Source: Psychrobacillus sp044762855 (GTDB taxonomy: Bacteria; Bacillota; Bacilli; Bacillales_A; Planococcaceae). From it: a stretch of 64,000 bases of DNA. The notes beneath the pieces were generated by a model that made no database searches, had not been told where the DNA came from, and was given only the letters and a program-made list of their open reading frames with translations. Every line of letters begins with the position of its first letter. Within the stretch, counting starts at the first letter, position 1. Positions 7,456 through 16,502 of the stretch are shown one piece after another. The stretch lies in the NCBI RefSeq assembly GCF_044762855.1, contig NZ_JBIWFB010000001.1, forward strand, positions 868,001 to 932,000, given 5' to 3'. The position numbers and the translations under genes are program-made.

Positions 7456-9378
7456 ATGAAAAATAATTTTTTTAGAGGGTTAAAAGCAGCTTTTGCTGTT
7501 AAAAATACTCCGTTCCCTTGGATAAGAGCGATTTGTGCAGGAATATGTTCTTCTACACCTGTTGTTATTGGATTACTACTAGGCAATTTTCAATATGGAC
7601 TACTTGCTGGCATTGGAGGATTTGCTTATTTGTATGTTTGGAATGAGCCCTTTCCCCAAAGAGCAAAGAAAATTTTCTTTGTGGCACTTGGTTTATCTGC
7701 TTCTATAGGATTAGGCATTCTGACTGCTTCTTCACCAATAATCTTTGCTATATTGATTGGACTCATAGGCGGCATTGCCACATTCATTTTTGGTGCATTA
7801 AAAATTCCGGGGCCAGCTTCTATATTTTTTGTCATAGTGTTCGCTATGACTTCCGCTTCCCAACCTGATCCAGCGCTCGCTATCACCTATGCTGGTCTTG
7901 TTTTTTTAGGAGGGACTTTTGCTTGGTGCGTAGCAATGATTGGTTGGTTTATTAATCCTCAAGGACCAGAAACAAATGCAGTGAAAAGAGTATATTTAGA
8001 GTTAGCTTCTCTTCTTCAATCTGTTGGGACAGACCAGTTTAATAAAGCGCGAGAAAAAGTGGTAATTGCGTTAAAAGATGCTGATGTAACATTGATCGCA
8101 GGGTATGCTTCTTGGAATAGCTCGATCAATTATAAAGGATTGTATTTATTAAAAGATCAAGCTAGCTTTCTTTTCTCGGATATTCTTGAAATGGTGGCAG
8201 AAGGAAGGACAAAGCTACCGTCTGAGTTAGGACAAACAGTTGAGGCGCTAGCCCATTCACTTCATCCAACAAAGAAAATGGAAACTCCCATAATTCTTCA
8301 GCCAGTAGATACGGATAAGGCAGTAGATCGATTATTTTCTAAAATCTATGATGCAGAAGCCATATTAAATGAACCAATATCAAAAATTAATCAAGCAATC
8401 ACTATTACCAAACCGACTGTACGCAGTGTTTTTTCAGATGCATTTGATAAAAACTCGATTGTGTTTATTTCTGCGTTAAAATATGGTGTAGTGTTAATAA
8501 CTGCGTCACTCATTGCTTTTGCATTTGACTTTGAACGCTCGTATTGGATTCCAGTATCTTGTGGAGCGACAATGTTAGGTTCTACTATAATGAGTACGTT
8601 TCAACGAGGTATTCAAAGATCTATAGGTACAATTGTTGGTATTTTGATTATAGCTATTGTTCTTTCATTAGAACCAACTGGTGCCTGGGTTGCGTTATGT
8701 ATTCTAGTGTTCAGCTTTTTCACAGAGCTTTTTATCGTACGAAATTATGCATTTGCCGTTATGTTTATCACTCCAAGTTCTATATTAATAGCAGAAAATA
8801 CGACACAAATCCATAATCTTTCTTATTTTGCTACTACTCGAATTACAGATATCATCATCGGGGTTCTCATAGGTCTTGTTGGTGTGTTATTAATAGGCAG
8901 GCGATCTGCATCGAGTAGACTTCCTCATTTAATAGCGAAAACGATTCGCAGTCAGTCCCAATTGTTTTTTAAGCTGTTTCCTGAACAAAATAGCGAAATA
9001 AAAATGGATAAAAGCCATGCCGTAAATAAGTTAAGAACCAATTTAATCAACTTAAGAACCATTTATAATACTGCTTTAGGGGAAGTACCAAGTAATAAAG
9101 AAGCATTGGAATTATTGTGGCCAACCATTTTTTCGATCGAGCAGTTAGGATATGTACTGGAGTTTTCTTCTAATAATGCAAATAGACCAGTTCTATCAGA
9201 TAAAGTGCTTTCCCAATTTCTTTTAGTATTTGAAACGATGGCAAAAACGGTCGAATTACACCATCATGATAACACCAAACATGTGCCTAGTATCGAAGGA
9301 TATTCTAAAATCCAACAAGAAATTATTTCCTTGCAAAATGCGCTTGAATTATTCCATGATCAAACTCAGTTAACTTAA
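7456..9378 (+). CDS. FUSC family membrane protein
   Basis: About 640 residues in the fusaric-acid-resistance/aromatic-acid-exporter family (YccS-like). Two hydrophobic blocks of five or six helices each (about 25-165 and 335-475) flank a soluble middle domain, and a soluble C-terminal domain follows. The second block has the conserved start FERSYWIPVSCGATMLG. The likely role is efflux of small aromatic or organic acids, but the substrate is unknown. The ATG at 7456 has better spacing to AGTAGGGG than the ATG at 7450, which touches it. It stands alone between a repeat region and a terminator. Confidence 0.85.
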   Translation: MKNNFFRGLKAAFAVKNTPFPWIRAICAGICSSTPVVIGLLLGNFQYGLLAGIGGFAYLYVWNEPFPQRAKKIFFVALGLSASIGLGILTASSPIIFAILIGLIGGIATFIFGALKIPGPASIFFVIVFAMTSASQPDPALAITYAGLVFLGGTFAWCVAMIGWFINPQGPETNAVKRVYLELASLLQSVGTDQFNKAREKVVIALKDADVTLIAGYASWNSSINYKGLYLLKDQASFLFSDILEMVAEGRTKLPSELGQTVEALAHSLHPTKKMETPIILQPVDTDKAVDRLFSKIYDAEAILNEPISKINQAITITKPTVRSVFSDAFDKNSIVFISALKYGVVLITASLIAFAFDFERSYWIPVSCGATMLGSTIMSTFQRGIQRSIGTIVGILIIAIVLSLEPTGAWVALCILVFSFFTELFIVRNYAFAVMFITPSSILIAENTTQIHNLSYFATTRITDIIIGVLIGLVGVLLIGRRSASSRLPHLIAKTIRSQSQLFFKLFPEQNSEIKMDKSHAVNKLRTNLINLRTIYNTALGEVPSNKEALELLWPTIFSIEQLGYVLEFSSNNANRPVLSDKVLSQFLLVFETMAKTVELHHHDNTKHVPSIEGYSKIQQEIISLQNALELFHDQTQLT

Positions 9379-9416
9379 AAATCCCAAGTCCTTTTATTTA
9401 AGACTTGGGATTTTCG
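9377..9416 (+). terminator. Rho-independent terminator of FUSC gene
   Basis: AAAATCCCAAGTC/GACTTGGGATTTT, 13-bp perfect stem. Confidence 0.9.
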
Positions 9417-9535
9417 TACCTATTAGGAATAAGAGAGGAAAGTGGGATTCTTTAAGCCATTCAATTAATTGGGTAGTTGTAAAAAGCATAATCCTAATAA
9501 TTTTAACTCTAGTTCTATAAGACAGATGTTGCAAT

Positions 9536-10021
9536 CTAGAAGCCATTGTTTTCTCGTATAGGTAAGACTGTGGAATATTTAATTTCCCTTAATGCTAAGC
9601 TAGTTTGAATGCGTGTAATGCCCAGTGTATTTAACTTTCTTATAAAATTCTCCAATTCTCTGCGGTCTTTGTTTGCCACCTTAAGTAGATAATCATATTC
9701 TCCCGTTATGCAATGGCATTCTAAAACTTCTGGCATTGACTCTAATGCTTTCTCCAACACCTTCAGCTGCTCATGTTGATGGATATTTGTACTCATAAAA
9801 ACAAAGGATAATAAATCATATCCGAGCTTTTCTTGATTTAAAATAACAACATGTCGATTAATATATCCTTCTTTTTCTAGTCTTTTTATCCGTGCATGGG
9901 TAGCTGGCGGAGACAGATTAACTCGTTTAGCTATTTCAGAATTACTTATCTGGGCTTCGTTTTGCAGAATATCTAAGATTTGCAAATCCACCTCATCAAG
10001 CATTTTACTTATAGATTCCAC
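9536..10021 (-). CDS. Lrp/AsnC family transcriptional regulator
   Basis: 161 residues. An N-terminal helix-turn-helix (DLQILDILQNEAQISNSEIA, then NLSPPATHARIKRLEKEGYI) is followed by an RAM/ACT ligand domain with CHCITGEYDYLLKV. The start is taken as GTG at 10021 because AAGGAGG sits 8 nt upstream; the ATG at 10048 would place that ribosome site inside the coding region. The gene is divergent from a DMT transporter, which it probably controls; Lrp-type regulators often respond to the amino acid that the neighbour exports. Confidence 0.88.
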   Translation of the reverse strand: MESISKMLDEVDLQILDILQNEAQISNSEIAKRVNLSPPATHARIKRLEKEGYINRHVVILNQEKLGYDLLSFVFMSTNIHQHEQLKVLEKALESMPEVLECHCITGEYDYLLKVANKDRRELENFIRKLNTLGITRIQTSLALREIKYSTVLPIRENNGF

Positions 10022-10264
10022 TGTTTTTTCCTCCTTTATATTCTTCAAATTTTCTCAATAAATTGTGATGAAAAATAAATGTTGTTTTGTAAATGTGATG
10101 AATTACTTAATGTTATTTTGAATTTATTCAATTATGCAGAAAAAAAACACCGTTTAGGCATGGAAATGATAAAATTATTAACACTGAATATTTTACTTCA
10201 TTGCACTATCGCTAGAAGGTAGAGAAATTAAAGCAGTGATAATGGAAGGGATAGAGAAGAAGGA

Positions 10265-11161
10265 ATGCCGATTAAGTATTATGTCTTGCTTTTATTAACT
10301 TGTTTGTTTTGGGCAGGAAATTTCGTTGTTAGTAAATCTCTTGTTGAGCATGCGTCACCAATCACCCTGACGACTCTGAGATGGGTGATAGCGGTCGTTT
10401 GCCTAGTACCGCTTGTATGGTGGAAGGAAAAGAAGATTCTGCCACCGCGAAATGCTCTACTTTCTTTATTCTTTATGGGAGTAACAGGAGTTGTGCTATT
10501 TAACCTTTTGCAATTTTTAGCATTAGAGCATACTACCGCTACAAATGTAGGATTAATATCTACTCTAAATATGATTTCCATCGCTGTCTGCTCTTTTATA
10601 TTTTTGAAAGAAAAAATTAATTTACTCCAATTCTTTTCAATGATTTTTTCTCTTTTTGGTGTCCTTCTTGTCCTATCGAAAGGGAAACTAGATTACTTGA
10701 TTTCATTAAATTTTAATACAGGAGATTTATGGATGTTAGCTGCTGTATGTGTATGGGGATTATATACAGTTTGCACCAAATGGGCTATGACGAAAGTTTC
10801 GGCTTTGATGTCTACTTTGTATTCCGCTATTTTTGGACTAATTGTTCTCTTGCCTTTTGGTATATCTAATTTTGATGTTTCCAATATAGATGCTTCTTTC
10901 TTAGTTGCTATTTCATATACAGGGGTAGTTTCAACAGTTATATGTATGTTGCTTTGGAATATTTGTGTTCAAAAATTAGGTTCAACGACATCCGGAGTTT
11001 TTCTAAATTTTAATCCGATATTTACGGCAGTTTTAGCTTTTCTATTCCTTGGAGAACAAATGACTTTGATACAAGCAATGGGTAGCGTTGTCGTCATAAC
11101 AGGTTGCTATTTATTTTTGTACTTTTCAAAAATAAAATTGAAATATAAAGTAAGTGCATAA
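10265..11161 (+). CDS. DMT superfamily (EamA) transporter
   Basis: 298 residues with ten predicted helices in two EamA repeats. The N-terminus LLTCLFWAGNFVVSKSL and the second repeat DLWMLAAVCVWGLYTV are typical of drug/metabolite transporters of the RhaT/YdcZ-like group. Function is probably metabolite or amino acid export. It is divergently transcribed from the Lrp gene across a 240-bp AT-rich gap that should hold both promoters. Confidence 0.88.
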   Translation: MPIKYYVLLLLTCLFWAGNFVVSKSLVEHASPITLTTLRWVIAVVCLVPLVWWKEKKILPPRNALLSLFFMGVTGVVLFNLLQFLALEHTTATNVGLISTLNMISIAVCSFIFLKEKINLLQFFSMIFSLFGVLLVLSKGKLDYLISLNFNTGDLWMLAAVCVWGLYTVCTKWAMTKVSALMSTLYSAIFGLIVLLPFGISNFDVSNIDASFLVAISYTGVVSTVICMLLWNICVQKLGSTTSGVFLNFNPIFTAVLAFLFLGEQMTLIQAMGSVVVITGCYLFLYFSKIKLKYKVSA

Positions 11162-11204
11162 ATTCGCTTTAATGATCATTGAAGGCATCTTATTTCTAAA
11201 ATTT

Positions 11205-11253
11205 TTTAAGCAAGCATCCATTTTGTTTTTTTCAAAATGGATGCTTGCTTAAA
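11205..11253. terminator. Strong bidirectional terminator
   Basis: TTTAAGCAAGCATCCATTTT pairs perfectly with its complement around a T-rich loop. It lies between the convergent DMT and nuclease genes. Confidence 0.93.
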
Positions 11254-11277
11254 GTTTATTTAACAACATTATTTATA

Positions 11278-11982
11278 TTATTGTTGAGCAGGACGGAAAC
11301 CCGCTTTCACAGCTTCATCTTCCGTACAAAACCATTCTTCCGGTTTAGTTTCCTCATAGTTTTTGCCACTTGGCATATGGTAAATTTTCTTTCCTTGACG
11401 ATTAATATTCCCTTTTATAAGGCATTTTCCACTTTCTTCGAATAAACTTTTATTGTCTATTACAGCAGCGTTAAATCCTCGATTTGTTACATAGCCTGTT
11501 GTCTCCCATACACCAATTTTTTCGTTTTTGGCTATTTCCTCTGCTTTTTCAAATTCATCTATGTATGTTGTATTTGGCGGAAAGACGTAGGCTACCCGTG
11601 CCAATCCTTCTTTTAAAAGAGTTTCTTGGACACTGACACCATCCACGTAAATATAGGCAAGCATTCGATTATAATCATCCAATTGTTCTCCTACATCAAA
11701 TTCAATGGTGACATCTCCGCTATTTAGTAGTTCTTTGTTTCGAGTCTTTGCTGCTTCTCCAAATGGCTGTTTTCCAAGCGTTTGGTGATTCGTCTCAGGG
11801 GTATCAATTAGCAAGTATCGTACTTTTTCAACATTTCCCTTATATTTTATTTTGATTGTGTCACCGTCTATAACCTCCATAACTTCAACGGGAATTTGGT
11901 TAGTTTGTGTATTTATATCGGTGGAAATTTCTTCACAACCGAATAATATGCAAACGACAATAAGTAAAATCCATTTTTTCAT
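11278..11982 (-). CDS. Thermonuclease-family lipoprotein
   Basis: 234 residues. A type II signal peptide ends in the lipobox LFGC, so the protein should be anchored on the outer face of the membrane. The SNase domain (about residues 30-165) shows EVIDGDTIKIK, RYLLIDTPE, DDYNRMLAYIYVDG and EGLARVAYV, which carry the Asp, Arg and Glu residues used by staphylococcal nuclease. The C-terminal part (NRQGKKIYHMPSGKNYEETK) is a short domain often attached to such nucleases. The ATG at 11982 is preferred for its spacing to AGGTGA. Confidence 0.9.
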   Translation of the reverse strand: MKKWILLIVVCILFGCEEISTDINTQTNQIPVEVMEVIDGDTIKIKYKGNVEKVRYLLIDTPETNHQTLGKQPFGEAAKTRNKELLNSGDVTIEFDVGEQLDDYNRMLAYIYVDGVSVQETLLKEGLARVAYVFPPNTTYIDEFEKAEEIAKNEKIGVWETTGYVTNRGFNAAVIDNKSLFEESGKCLIKGNINRQGKKIYHMPSGKNYEETKPEEWFCTEDEAVKAGFRPAQQ

Positions 11983-12036
11983 CTTCATCACCTAAAATAA
12001 GTTTAACATATAGACAAAGGGGAGAGATTATAATGA

Positions 12037-12079
12037 AAAATCAGCTTTTCCTTTTTATATGAAGGGAAAGCTGATTTCA
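12037..12079 (-). terminator. Terminator of the small SigB-like gene
   Basis: AAATCAGCTTTTCC/GGGAAAGCTGATTT stem with flanking A/T runs, reading from the minus strand. Confidence 0.8.
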
Positions 12080-12093
12080 TGTAGAAAGTATAT

Positions 12094-12237
12094 TCAATTA
12101 TTACTCTCCGTTTCGTCTAGGTCTTCTTTAAAGTATAAAAACGCTTCTTCGTCTAATTCAGTTAATCGTTCTTTGTTTAGCCCCATTGCAAATGCACCTG
12201 TAAAAATTGGTTCCCACCATGTTTCTGTTTCTGTCAT
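12094..12237 (-). CDS. Small acidic protein of 47 residues, unknown
   Basis: Acidic peptide with a central WWEPIFTGAFAMGLNKERL and an acidic C-terminus. No signal or membrane segment is clear. AGGAGG lies 8 nt before the ATG at 12237; the ATG at 12243 is too close to it. A SigB-like promoter lies upstream and a strong terminator downstream, so it is a complete one-gene unit. Family not recognised. Confidence 0.75.
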   Translation of the reverse strand: MTETETWWEPIFTGAFAMGLNKERLTELDEEAFLYFKEDLDETESNN

Positions 12238-12281
12238 GTTCATTTCCTCCTTTAGTTTCCTGTTATCCATTTGACATGTGT

Positions 12282-12308
12282 ATACCCTAACAAGTTTCAC
12301 AAATAAAC
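12282..12308 (-). promoter_or_regulatory. SigB-type promoter
   Basis: On the minus strand: GTTTAT, 15-bp spacer, GGGTAT. This fits the Bacillus SigB consensus (GTTTAA-N13-15-GGGWAW). It lies 45 bp before the small acidic gene. Confidence 0.6.
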
Positions 12309-12548
12309 TGAATTTCTGAAAGATGAATCAAATATCATACACCAAAAAGTAAGACTTATAGACTAATGGATTGGAATGCATAAAAAAGAATTTCTCTCTA
12401 CATTAAGAGTATTCCACATTATTTGTTTCTCATGTATCGCGAAAAAAGAATTTTTGCACGCATCCATCGCAATGTAATATTCTTTCTTAATCCAGAAACT
12501 AATAGTATGATTCATTAAAAGCCAGTTATACACGAAGGAGATGTTTAC

Positions 12549-13937
12549 ATGTATTTTACGGAACAACAATTAGATAAAATAATGAAGGAACATCAAGATT
12601 TTTTTAATACCGGTACTACCAAATCAACTAAATTTCGAATGGAACAATTAATGATTTTAAAAAATACGATAAAAAAATATGAAAGAGAAGTTATACAAGC
12701 ACTTTATCAAGATTTAAGAAAAAGCGAGTTCGAAGCATATACGACTGAAATTGGGTTAGTATACGATAATATTTCATTTATGATCAAACATTTGGCAAAG
12801 TGGATGGAACCCAAACAAGTCAAAACACCGATTACACTTATGCCTTCGAAAAGTTTTATCGTGCATGATCCATATGGAACGGTTTTAATTATTGCTCCGT
12901 TCAACTATCCTTTTCAATTAGTGATGGAGCCATTGCTAGGAGCTATTGCTGGTGGAAATTGTGCCGTGATAAAACCATCCGAGGCAACTCCGCACACAAC
13001 AAAGATTGTACAAAAAATAATTGGGGAGGCATTTCATCCGACTTATATTCGAGTAGTGGAAGGAGAGAAAGAAGAAACTTCTATGCTTATACATGCTCCA
13101 TTTGATTTTATCTTTTTTACGGGCAGTGTGAAAGTTGGAAAAATAGTAATGAAAGCCGCTGCTGAAAGACTGACACCTATTGCACTGGAACTGGGTGGAA
13201 AAAGCCCGGCAATTGTTGATCACACTGCGAATTTAGAAGTTGCGGCTAAAAGAATCATTTGGGGGAAACTCATTAATGCAGGTCAAACTTGTATTGCCCC
13301 TGATTATGTCGTAGTGGAAGAGAACGTGAAAGAAAAATTTATGGAACTTTTAAAACAAGCTATTTTAAAGTTCTATGGCAAATCAATTCAAAATAGTCCG
13401 GATTTCGGTAGAATGGTTCATATAAATCATTTTAATCGTTTACAAGAAATTTTAGCTAAAGAAAAAAATCAAATTATTTTCGGTGGAAAAACAGACAGTG
13501 CTGATTTGTATATAGAACCGACTTTACTTACAGGAGTAGATTTTTCAAGTCCTTCTATGGAAGAGGAATTATTTGGTCCAATATTACCGATTATAGGTTA
13601 TACAGATCTACCAGCTATCATTCATCAAATTCGTAAATTGCCAAAACCACTTGCCGCTTATATGTTTAGTGAGCATGAAGGGGCACAAAATTATTTCTTA
13701 CAACATCTACCGTTTGGAGGAGGTTGTATAAATGATACAATTTCACATGCGGGAAGTGCTTATTTACCTTTTGGTGGTGTAGGTAATTCTGGAGTACAAG
13801 CGTATCATGGGAAAGCTAGCTTTACTTTGTTTACTCACCAAAAATCGATCATGAAAAAAAACACGTCCATCCCTGTTAATATTGTATTTCCTCCATATAA
13901 AAATAAAGTGAAATTAGTGAGAGGATTATTAAAATGA
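12549..13937 (+). CDS. NAD(P)-dependent aldehyde dehydrogenase, class 3 type
   Basis: 462 residues, the short class-3 (YwdH-like) form without the extended N-terminus. The catalytic Cys is in AGQTCIAPDY (Cys248) and the general base Glu in LELGGKSP (Glu214). The cofactor motif FTGSVKVGK and the substrate stretch PFGGVGNSG are present. It should oxidise long-chain or aromatic aldehydes to acids in the cytosol. The start has AAGGAG eight bases upstream. The 250-bp upstream gap has no other gene. Confidence 0.93.
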   Translation: MYFTEQQLDKIMKEHQDFFNTGTTKSTKFRMEQLMILKNTIKKYEREVIQALYQDLRKSEFEAYTTEIGLVYDNISFMIKHLAKWMEPKQVKTPITLMPSKSFIVHDPYGTVLIIAPFNYPFQLVMEPLLGAIAGGNCAVIKPSEATPHTTKIVQKIIGEAFHPTYIRVVEGEKEETSMLIHAPFDFIFFTGSVKVGKIVMKAAAERLTPIALELGGKSPAIVDHTANLEVAAKRIIWGKLINAGQTCIAPDYVVVEENVKEKFMELLKQAILKFYGKSIQNSPDFGRMVHINHFNRLQEILAKEKNQIIFGGKTDSADLYIEPTLLTGVDFSSPSMEEELFGPILPIIGYTDLPAIIHQIRKLPKPLAAYMFSEHEGAQNYFLQHLPFGGGCINDTISHAGSAYLPFGGVGNSGVQAYHGKASFTLFTHQKSIMKKNTSIPVNIVFPPYKNKVKLVRGLLK

Positions 13938-13990
13938 AAACGGGCTGATAATTAGAATTCTCTTTTTCAACGTAAACATATAATCAAATA

Positions 13991-14020
13991 AAAAAACACC
14001 GCAAATGCGGTGTTTTTTTA
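13991..14020 (+). terminator. Rho-independent terminator
   Basis: ACACCGCAAATGCGGTGT hairpin flanked by A and T runs; could act in both directions. Confidence 0.85.
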
Positions 14021-14094
14021 TAGCTCAATCCAATGGAATAAGCTTTGCCAACTATTTATTCTCACTATAATATCTATTCGTTGAGGAAGGTTAG

Positions 14095-14775
14095 TTAGTT
14101 TAAATAATCAGCAAGCAAATATATTAAAGCAGTTGCGGTGTCCTTTTTACTAATGTATTTTTGGGGTGCTCGAAATTTTGAAACAATATAATGTTCTGCT
14201 TCTTCACCATATAGAGCACCTGATTTATTAGCGACCATAAATTCTGCGCTTGAAGTAGTCATTCGAAGATTTGCCTTTTCTACTAAGTAAGCTAGATCAT
14301 CTGTATGTTCTAGCTTAAAGCCGACAAGCAATAAGTTAGGATTCCATTTTTTTATTTGTGCTAATATTTTCGGTGCCTTTTTAAAATGAATGATTGGAGG
14401 TTCATCACTAGACATTTTTCCTACTTCTGTAATTGGATTTCCTTGTTGGTCTAATACTTTCTCAACAACCCAATCTGAACCGGCAGCTGCCATTATTACA
14501 ATATCAATATTCTCAGATTGCACGATATTTTTGATTTTTTCTCCTAAATCCTCTATACCTTCAAAAGCAGTTAAACGCATTTTATGATGGTTTTCAGGAA
14601 GTTCCGCAAAATATCCGTGTAAATAGATAACCTCTGCTTCTTTATTCAACGCTTCTTCAGCTAAATAACAACCAATTTTTCCTTTTGCTAAATTAGTATG
14701 TCCTCTAACATTATCCCATTTTTCAAGTGTTCCTCCACTTGTTATCAATACTTTTTTCCCTTTTAACGAATTCAC
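14095..14775 (-). CDS. Stand-alone CoaB-like phosphopantothenate-cysteine ligase domain protein
   Basis: 226 residues. The whole protein is the CoaB half of the usual CoaBC fusion: N-terminal KVLITSGGTLEKWDNVR, a middle DIVIMAAAGSDWVV loop, KAPKILAQIK, and LLVGFKLE. The flavin decarboxylase half (CoaC) is missing. Similar separate ligases occur in streptococci and enterococci. Bacillales normally carry a complete coaBC elsewhere, so this is probably a second copy or a paralogue with altered substrate. It lies 41 bp downstream of the kinase gene on the same strand. Confidence 0.8.
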   Translation of the reverse strand: MNSLKGKKVLITSGGTLEKWDNVRGHTNLAKGKIGCYLAEEALNKEAEVIYLHGYFAELPENHHKMRLTAFEGIEDLGEKIKNIVQSENIDIVIMAAAGSDWVVEKVLDQQGNPITEVGKMSSDEPPIIHFKKAPKILAQIKKWNPNLLLVGFKLEHTDDLAYLVEKANLRMTTSSAEFMVANKSGALYGEEAEHYIVSKFRAPQKYISKKDTATALIYLLADYLN

Positions 14776-14816
14776 AAAATCACCTTCTACATAATTACTT
14801 ATTAGTAACTGTTTAT

Positions 14817-16391
14817 TTATTCTTCCAATGTAAAGGGGAGTTGAATGGTTACAGATGTTCCTGTTTCTATTTCACTTTCGATAAAGATTTTTCCCCCATG
14901 ATCGGCAATAATCTTCTCAGAAATCATCATACCTAAGCCCGTCCCTTTTTCTTTTGTTGTAAAGAAAGGGGAAAATATATTTTGGAGCGTCTCTTCATCC
15001 ATCCCAACCCCATTATCTGTAATTTTTATTAGGACGATATTTTCTTGTTCTATCGTACTACAGATTTTTATTTTTCCGTTTTCAGTAATTGCCTCAATTG
15101 CATTTTTTATAATATTCGTGAGTACTTGTTTCATTTGAGTTTCTTCTCCAAAAATATATGCGTCACCAGCTGACCACTCGTTGGAGTAGACAATTCCTTT
15201 TAAATTCAATTCGGATTGAAATAACATAAGGATATCGTCAAGTGTTGTTTTTAAATGATATTTTTTAGCCGTTGTTAAATGTGGCTTAGCTAAAACTAGG
15301 AATTCACTAATAATATAGTTAATGCGTTCGATTTCTTTTTCGATAACCTTTGTATAACTAGAATACGGATATTCCGGATGGTTACCCATCAATTGGACAA
15401 ATCCTGAGATTGCTGTCATCGGATTGCGAACTTCATGTGCCATCCCTGCTGCTATTTCGCCTGCCATTTTTAGTTTCTCCGATTGTAGTAGTAATTTCTC
15501 CGATTCTTTTTTATAGCTTATATCTCTACTTATAACAGATGACGCAATTAATTGACCATCATGATCATAAATAGGTGACAATGTTAGCTCTGCATCAAAC
15601 AAGGAGCCATCTTTTTTCATCTCTTGCGTTTCTAACAAGCTATAACTTACTCCCTCGTTAATTTCTTTCATTCGAAGCTCGACAATTTCCTTATTATATA
15701 GTGGAACGAATTGAATATTTTGACCGATAATCTCCTCTCTTTTCCAACCATATAATTTCTCAAAGGCTGGGTTTACTTCAATTACCTTATTGTTCGTGTC
15801 AAACACTGCAATACTGTCTTTTGCATTATCAAAAAATAATTGTAAATATCCTTCTCTCGAGTTTAACTCTTTGCGCATAGATTGATTTTGATCGGAAAGA
15901 TTTGCCCAATACTTTTTCTCAAATAATGTATTAACAATAGAGGTAGTTATTATTACGATTAAGAGTAAGATAAAGATATTTAAGTCATACAAAGTTAGAT
16001 TCAAATCATAGGGTGGATTTTGAAAATAAATCAAAAAGTATATTTCCAATAATGTAATAATAAATATGATGACTCGTGGTAAAATAGAGTGGTACAAAAT
16101 TGAGATATAAACAGGGTATATGAAAAAGAGAATAAAGGAAATTTCCTCACTATAAATGTTTGTAAGCAGGGTATACAAATTTGAGCATATTACGAGTAAA
16201 TAAGGAGTTATAGCCCCTTTAAAATTACTAAAATAAAGGGACAATAAAATAGCCAAATAGCATAGGATGCTTAATAAAGTGAGCTTTTCTTCAAAACCTC
16301 CAAAAATTATTTCTAATATGAAATGTAATGAAGCAAACAAAGCAAATATTATGTAGAAAAGCCTGTTTTGATAAGCGTGAAAATTGTCCAT
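14817..16391 (-). CDS. Membrane PAS sensor histidine kinase, sporulation-kinase type
   Basis: 524 residues. Five or six N-terminal membrane helices (about 10-170) are followed by a PAS domain (about 185-300), a HisKA domain with phospho-acceptor His in AAGMAHEVRNPMTAISGF (near 322-339), and an HATPase_c domain with NIIKNAIEAI, DNGVGMDEETL and GTGLGMMI. The HEVRNPMTA type box is shared with KinA-KinE, which feed the Spo0F-Spo0B-Spo0A relay. No response regulator is adjacent, as usual for such kinases. The ATG at 16391 has AAGGGGTG upstream; a TTG at 16409 is less suitable. Confidence 0.88.
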   Translation of the reverse strand: MDNFHAYQNRLFYIIFALFASLHFILEIIFGGFEEKLTLLSILCYLAILLSLYFSNFKGAITPYLLVICSNLYTLLTNIYSEEISFILFFIYPVYISILYHSILPRVIIFIITLLEIYFLIYFQNPPYDLNLTLYDLNIFILLLIVIITTSIVNTLFEKKYWANLSDQNQSMRKELNSREGYLQLFFDNAKDSIAVFDTNNKVIEVNPAFEKLYGWKREEIIGQNIQFVPLYNKEIVELRMKEINEGVSYSLLETQEMKKDGSLFDAELTLSPIYDHDGQLIASSVISRDISYKKESEKLLLQSEKLKMAGEIAAGMAHEVRNPMTAISGFVQLMGNHPEYPYSSYTKVIEKEIERINYIISEFLVLAKPHLTTAKKYHLKTTLDDILMLFQSELNLKGIVYSNEWSAGDAYIFGEETQMKQVLTNIIKNAIEAITENGKIKICSTIEQENIVLIKITDNGVGMDEETLQNIFSPFFTTKEKGTGLGMMISEKIIADHGGKIFIESEIETGTSVTIQLPFTLEE

Positions 16392-16502
16392 TATGCACCC
16401 CTTAGTCAATTATTATTTCCTATAATACCGCAATAAGAGCTTTCTGAATATATCAGAATTTGGTAAGATAAAGAAATGTTTAAAATATAGGAGGAACAAT
16501 GT

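Noticed and set aside
12363..12569. Minus-strand 68-residue protein overlapping the aldehyde dehydrogenase start
   Set aside because: It covers the ribosome site of a certain gene and has no start signal of its own.
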